From: JBDSTZ01 sp039927975
GTDB lineage: Bacteria; Pseudomonadota; Gammaproteobacteria; Burkholderiales; Burkholderiaceae_D
Reading direction: 5' to 3'
Assembly (NCBI GenBank): GCA_039927975.1
Contig: JBDSTZ010000488.1
Coordinates: forward strand, 1 to 14,897
DNA length: 14,897 bases
How positions within the stretch are numbered: the stretch's first letter is position 1; each line of letters opens with the position of its first letter. The notes under the pieces were generated by a model that was not told where the DNA came from, did no database searches, and was given only the letters and a program-made list of their open reading frames with translations. This document shows, piece after piece, positions 14,149 through 14,897 of this stretch. A program made the translations under genes and the position numbers.

Positions 14149-14897
14149 CTACTCGACTGCCTTGACCATCGCCTCGATCACCTTCTTGGCGTCGCCAAAC
14201 ACCATCATCGTGTTCGGCTGGTAGAACAGGTCGTTGTCCAGACCCGCGTATCCCGAGGCCATCGAGCGCTTGTTGACGATAATGCTCTTGGCTTTGTACG
14301 CCTCCAAAATCGGCATGCCGGCGATCGGCGACTTCGGATCCTTGGCCGCCGGATTGACCACGTCGTTCGCGCCCAGCACCAGCACCACGTCGGTCTGGCC
14401 GAATTCGCCGTTGATGTCCTCCATCTCGAACACCTGGTCGTAAGGCACTTCGGCCTCGGCGAGCAGCACGTTCATGTGGCCCGGCATGCGGCCGGCCACC
14501 GGGTGGATCGCGTACTTCACGATCACGCCCTTGTGGGTCAGCTTCTCGACCAGCTCCTTCAATGCATGCTGGGCGCGCGCCACCGCGAGGCCGTAGCCCG
14601 GCACGATGATCACGGTTTCGGCATTGCTCATGATGAAGGCCGCGTCGTCGGCCGAGCCGGACTTGACCGGCCGCTGGGGCGCCGCCTCGCCGCTGCCGGC
14701 GCCCGCCGCCTCGCCGCCGAAGCCGCCCAGGATGACGTTGAAGAACGAGCGGTTCATCGCCTTGCACATGATGTAGGAGAGGATCGCGCCCGACGAACCC
14801 ACCAGCGAACCGGCGATGATCAGCATGGCGTTATTGAGCGAAAAGCCGATACCGGCGGCCGCCCAGCCAGAGTAACTATTGAGCATGGAGACCACCA
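14149..14897 (-). CDS. pntB: NAD(P) transhydrogenase subunit beta, C-terminal part
   Basis: The last 249 or so codons of PntB, open at the right edge. Proton-pumping transhydrogenase uses the proton-motive force to move hydride from NADH to NADP+ in the inner membrane. Here the end of the membrane domain is present (WAAAGIGFSLNNAMLIIAGSLVGSSGAILSYIM, then CKAMNRSFFNVILGGFG). A Gly/Ala/Ser-rich linker follows, and then the NADP(H)-binding domain III. Domain III motifs include VIIVPGYGLAVARAQHAL, AIHPVAGRMPGHMNVLLAEA, FEMEDINGEF, LVLGANDVVNPAA, IIVNKRSMASGYAGLDNDLFY and MVFGDAKK. The stop is TAG. The true start is outside the window; pntA would be expected further right. Confidence 0.97.
   Translation of the reverse strand, partial: VVSMLNSYSGWAAAGIGFSLNNAMLIIAGSLVGSSGAILSYIMCKAMNRSFFNVILGGFGGEAAGAGSGEAAPQRPVKSGSADDAAFIMSNAETVIIVPGYGLAVARAQHALKELVEKLTHKGVIVKYAIHPVAGRMPGHMNVLLAEAEVPYDQVFEMEDINGEFGQTDVVLVLGANDVVNPAAKDPKSPIAGMPILEAYKAKSIIVNKRSMASGYAGLDNDLFYQPNTMMVFGDAKKVIEAMVKAVE

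Overview
The window is high-GC bacterial DNA. Gene content and order point to a betaproteobacterium of the order Burkholderiales, most likely Oxalobacteraceae (Massilia/Duganella/Janthinobacterium-like). That placement is inferred from gene order and protein flavour, not from a search. Most of the window is housekeeping envelope and cofactor genes with tight spacing. Two stretches, about 7.24-7.93 kb and 12.2-14.1 kb, are less GC-rich and look accessory.

Minus strand, 7177 down to 1: lptD-surA-pdxA-rsmA forms the classic outer-membrane assembly/PLP/rRNA methylation operon (gaps of 30, 4 and 36 nt), with a TATAAT -10 hexamer in front of lptD. After a 112-nt gap holding a long imperfect hairpin come an RsbQ-like alpha/beta hydrolase and, 4 nt further on, a PAS-sensor histidine kinase that runs off the left edge at its phospho-acceptor His. 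Together these two look like a small-molecule sensing module in which the hydrolase feeds the PAS domain.

Middle, 7318-7623: a solitary Phd/YefM-type antitoxin gene with a good Shine-Dalgarno site and a nested palindromic operator upstream, but no toxin gene beside it. It sits between the divergent lptD and amgK operons.

Plus strand, 7934-12208: amgK-murU-pepP-ubiH, almost certainly one operon (17-nt gap, then GTGA and TGATG stop/start overlaps). AmgK and MurU convert recycled N-acetylmuramate to UDP-MurNAc, PepP is aminopeptidase P, and UbiH is a ubiquinone-ring hydroxylase.

Right part, 12209-14148: an accessory stretch. It carries a minus-strand pair (a DUF6932-type nucleotidyltransferase-fold protein and an unrecognised 309-aa protein, overlapping by ATGA), a palindrome-rich intergenic region, and a plus-strand 67-codon two-helix membrane protein. 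The window closes with the 3' part of pntB (transhydrogenase beta subunit, NADP(H)-binding domain). The best candidates for something undescribed are the DUF6932/309-aa pair and the RsbQ-like/PAS-kinase module. I see no rRNA, tRNA, CRISPR array or insertion sequence.
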